NCBI GenBank assembly: GCA_013398275.1
Contig: VZSE01006234.1
Span: forward strand, 1,276,932 to 1,340,931
Direction of reading: 5' to 3'
Length of the DNA stretch: 64,000 nt
Source of the DNA: Promerops cafer
Lineage: Eukaryota; Chordata; Aves; Passeriformes; Nectariniidae
This document shows positions 60,666-64,000 of this stretch, one piece after another; the stretch's first letter is position 1; each line of letters starts with the position of its first letter. Made by a program: the position numbers and the translations under genes. Under the pieces are notes generated by a model. The model made no database searches. It saw only the letters and a program-made list of their open reading frames with translations, and was not told the DNA's origin.

Positions 60666-63600
60666 TATTCAGAGGGTGGTAAGATGCTACTTTCTTTAGT
60701 GTATTAAAAATATAGTTTGTCACAGCATATTCTTCCAGATGTTTAGATACTGTGCTTTTAAAGATGATTTTATATCAGTTGTGAGGCCTAACCTGAAATT
60801 GTATAGAGGTTTTTGTGATGCTTTCCAAATGCTAAGTGTGGCCTGCTAATTCCCCAACTTGGTTTATGTTACTGAATTTTTTAGTGATGGAATTGCCTCA
60901 TACTGCAAGTTATTTAGAGATCATTGGTGTAATATCTGGGAGTAGAAGCTTTTGGGTTTTACAGTGTTGGTTTGTTCCTGAGCTGCTTCTCCTCCTGGCC
61001 CCTCAGCCTTCAGCAGTGTTGTTTCACTTTTAGTGCAGAAAAGGATGAAAAAGAGGCCAGAGACAAAACTTTTATGAGGGGGAATTTCAACTAGTTTCTT
61101 CTAAATGAATTGGAGATTAATGAATCTATTCAAGAGCAAGAAAGATGATAGCTTTTCCTTGTACAACATGAACAATAAGAGTGATATTGGGGGCATGGTT
61201 GAGAGAAGTGGGACTTGAGGCAAAATAGGGAAATGGGTCAGGATAAGAAGAAATGAAAGTGTGGATGAAGGTTGCGATGAAGGGAGACTTAGGAAAACTG
61301 TAATGATGATTAATTAGGCTTCTCCCTAAATAAGTGCTCCCATCTGTACATCTGAAAGCCATTCAGATGTACAGCACACATTTGGAGCGTCCTACAGGTA
61401 ATAAAGGTAAGTAAATTAGATATGAAGTTGCAAATCAAAGTATCAGAAAAAAAGTTCATTGCAATTTAGAACTGCACTGTTAATGCTATTACTACTGTTA
61501 TTTTTAGCTCCGTTTCCTAAGGAAATGGAGGTGATCAATGCCCCCCTGTAAGAACCTTTTGGCTGATTTCAGTCTCAGGTGGGTGGATGGAGAGCAGTCA
61601 TACCAATGCCCTGACCCAAGGAAGGATGAGCAGGGCAGAGCAGAGATGTTGCCTGTTCTGCTTGATCCGCCAGCTGCTGAAAGGCAATGACCTGTGCAGG
61701 CAGCCTGCTGTGCCAGATGGCCAAACAGCCCCCATGCAAAGCAGGAGCAGCTGTGGTGGCTGCCAACACTTGCTGTGCTGGGAGGGCGTTTTGTGCTGGG
61801 TAGGGTGCACTGGTGGGAACAAGGAATGGACCTAGGTATGGTGGCAAACTCTTGAGGAGGTGTTGGGAACGTAGGGAGGAAGTGAAACATTGCGGTGTGA
61901 CGAAGAGTGCACAGAGTTGTAGGAGAATTTGACCTGGGATGTGCTGGTATGTGGGCAAACCCAGAGAGAATGAAGAGATGAGTTTTGTGAGCAGCAGAAC
62001 TAATGATGCCTCATGTTTGTGTCTCAGCTGGTAGGAAGGGTCATCCTGGGGAGCATGTGCACAGGAGACCTGTTCCTGAAAAAGGGACTTCTGGAGGTTA
62101 GAGACAAAAATTGCAAAAGCTTAAATTCTGCTGTTCAGAGCACCTTGCTCTTCCTGTTTTGTGGGAGGATCAAGAACTGGCTATGGTAGACCTTGTGTAA
62201 ACATAGGAAGAGCAAATTGTCCCTGCTTTAAAGGGTTTGTTTAGGTGCACAGCAAGAAATCACATTTTGTAGACCTACCATGTAGTCCTCCTTTTTCCTG
62301 TGTGATTGCAGTTGTTACACATTGAGTACGCTTAAGTTCTGGGCAGGATTTTGGGAAGAGTGAAACAGGAAAAGCAGTGAAAGAGAAAAGGCAAGTGCCA
62401 AAGGACTTTTTCTCCTTTCTAGCAGGGAAGAATTAAAAGTTCCAGTTATGGGTTGTTCAACTTAGTAACAAGTCAAGGGGAAGCTTGGAAGGAATTTACA
62501 ACAATAGGAAAAGTTTCTGTCCCAGGGATGAGGAGGGATTTACTTTAAGGCTGTAGAAATGCTGGAGGCTTTTGGAGGAGGAAAGGGACAAAATATTTTG
62601 AATGTTCAAAAGAGATTTGTGCATGTGAAGGCGTTAGGCTGACGAATGCCTCCTCGTGGCTTGTGGCACTTGCAACCCAACTGGAAGGCACTTGGAAACT
62701 GTGTTGCCAGGATCCTTCAAGGGAAAGGGCCTGGCTGCTGCGCGTCTCTGGCACTGCTGACTTGCATCTTAGTGCTGAGATGAGCTCAGCTGGTTAGAGC
62801 ACGGTGCTTGTGACAACAAGGTCATGGCTTTGGCCCTGGTATGGGCTACTCACTTAAGGGTTGGACTTGATGATCCGTGTGGGTCCCTTCCCACTCGGAA
62901 CATTCTGTGATTTCTAGGGAGAGAAGCATCAGCTCAAGCACAAAATTTAAAGGGAATATGCTAATTACTAGTCAGTCAGACTGGAAGCCCTACCACTGTT
63001 TCCTTGGCTCTAGCCCAACCCCACAAGCAGGTGTATCACAAATTAGGGGAAGCTGGGCAGGAACAAGAGATGTCAGTGGTGAATTCCAGGAGGACGGAGG
63101 TGCTCCACATATAAGGTTGGGCTAAGGTCAAAGAAAATGAGCCAAGAGAAAAGCTCATGGTTTGCTTTGCAGAAGAGGAGATCATTAGCTATCCCAGGCA
63201 GTTTCAGTGCTCTCTGTCAGAGCCTGATCTAAAAACAGTCTGGGGTTTATGCTCTGTATAAAAATGAGAGGCGGTGTTTCCCTCCCCCCTCTGCTTTCCT
63301 GAGAAGAGGGAGGGCTGCAAAGTGAGAATATGTTAGGGCAAAGGTGGAAATGCACAGGAATAAAAGTAGTGACATCTAGCAAAGTGCCAGGAGAGTAATG
63401 GAGGAGAAGAAATTTGGAGTTGTTACAGTGGGGCAGGGAAGTAGGTGGGGGGTGGAAGAAGTGGGAAGTGATGCAAGAGGAAAAAGAGATGAGGAATACC
63501 CCGAGGGATGTGAGAAGGAATAAATAATATCCTGGGAGCAGTGAAAAGCAGCAGCAGGCAGGGAGCGACGTTATTGAGATTTAGACTAATCTTACATTGA

Positions 63601-64000
63601 AAGGAAGCAACGTGCTCTAGCTGCTCATAATACGTGTGTGTAAGCTTCAGCCCTGCATGCGTACACCTTTTCAACGATAAGGAAATGACTATGAAATTAA
63701 TTAGGAATTGGGAGCATTGTTCTCATTGTCTGGCAATCCATAAAGAAAAGATGGTCAAGTGCCATGACTGAAAAGGAGCTGGAAGCGCAGAGGAGGCTTG
63801 GGCATTTGGCAGTCAGGCTAACTGAGCTAGACAAAGCAATGCAAAAAAATTTGGCTGGCAAAGCAATCTACTTGTCCTGAAAGTGGCTTGTGTCACTTCA
63901 GCAGTTCTCAGTGCAACACCATCTAGTAGCTGCATTTTCCTTGGACACAGGGCTAAGCAAACATTCCTCTGCCTGTCCATCTTACAGAAGAAGCTGATGT
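60666..64000. other. Intron 1 stretch to the window edge
   Basis: Contains the passerine SINE at 62.8 kb. The last part (63360-63560) is purine-rich. No exon 2 of CACNA1I was found before the edge. Confidence 0.55.
62775..62914 (+). mobile_element. Passerine SINE (TguSINE1-like), tRNA-Ile head and CR1-like tail
   Basis: The head GAGCTCAGCTGGTTAGAGCA follows the tRNA-Ile D-arm, giving an almost intact A box. The anticodon arm and the B box (GGCTTTGGCCC, normally GGTTCGAGCCC) are mutated. After the tRNA part, GGGTTGGACTTGATGATCC and GGGTCCCTTCCCACTCGGAA end in CATTCTGTGATTT, the CR1-type 3' tail that lets a CR1 enzyme copy it. It is full length at about 140 bases. This family is my main reason for calling the host a passerine. 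Confidence 0.88.

Larger units (their letters stand above)
20578..64000 (+). other. CACNA1I: CACNA1I intron 1, 5' part (continues past the window)
   Basis: This is inferred from the donor at 20578 and the absence of any recognisable downstream exon. I looked for the next expected coding block (WFE followed by a hydrophobic S1 helix containing VILLNCVTLGM) and did not see it on either strand. The stretch has many stop codons in every frame and is made of unique intronic sequence interspersed with the repeats listed separately. If correct, intron 1 exceeds 43 kb. A separate gene nested inside the intron cannot be excluded, but none is recognised. Confidence 0.75.

Noticed and set aside
62775..62850. 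tRNA-Ile gene
   Set aside because: Anticodon arm and B box are mutated, and a CR1-like tail follows, so it is a SINE head and not a working tRNA gene.
20591..64000. Further CACNA1I coding exons
   Set aside because: Read through for the S1 helix and later conserved blocks on both strands; none was recognised, so exon 2 is probably beyond the window.
1..64000. CRISPR arrays, operons or bacterial-type systems
   Set aside because: The sequence is vertebrate in repeats, splice signals and codon context; no regular repeat-spacer structure or packed genes occur.

Overview
This window looks like a piece of a passerine bird chromosome. It carries CR1 LINE fragments in several places, two solo endogenous-retrovirus LTRs of a type common in birds, and a tRNA-Ile-headed SINE with a CR1-like tail (62.8 kb) of the TguSINE1 type known from songbirds. 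The sequence is almost entirely non-coding and CpG-poor, as expected for long vertebrate introns and gene flanks. One short assembly gap (32 N) lies inside a poly-A run at 8557-8588.

Only one protein-coding exon is recognised with confidence. It is the first coding exon of a T-type voltage-gated calcium channel alpha-1 gene, best matched to CACNA1I (Cav3.3), at 20276-20577 on the + strand. It encodes the cytoplasmic N-terminus, 93 complete codons plus two bases of a proline codon, and stops just before the first membrane helix of domain I. It ends at ATATCCTTT, a perfect minor-spliceosome (U12-type AT-AC) 5' splice site. A textbook U2-type donor lies 93 bases further on, behind an in-frame stop. 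I found no second coding exon, so everything from 20578 to the right edge is read as the start of a very long intron 1.

Layout: 1-7.0 kb is upstream flank with no recognised gene, apart from a weak candidate exon at 5.14-5.37 kb. A candidate 5' UTR exon and promoter region, with a G-run and a good donor at 7520/7521, lies at 7.2-7.5 kb. From 7.5 to 20.3 kb is flank or 5' UTR intron, holding an old CR1 reverse-transcriptase remnant (13.2 kb), a CpG cluster (13.5-13.7 kb) and a solo LTR (18.96-19.54 kb). The coding exon follows at 20.3-20.6 kb. From 20.6 to 64 kb is intron 1, holding an L2-like RT remnant (28.9 kb), CR1 fragments (39.1, 47.1, 49.7, 53.4, 56.8 and 60.1 kb), a second solo LTR (45.8 kb), a MIR-like SINE (46.8 kb), the passerine SINE (62.8 kb), CTCF-like motifs (37.1, 43.1 and 58.95 kb) and several AT-rich blocks that could be conserved non-coding elements.

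I did not find a new multi-gene system. The most interesting signals are the AT-AC splice site with its competing U2 donor, and two identical 16-base CTCF-like motifs in divergent orientation about 6 kb apart inside the intron.
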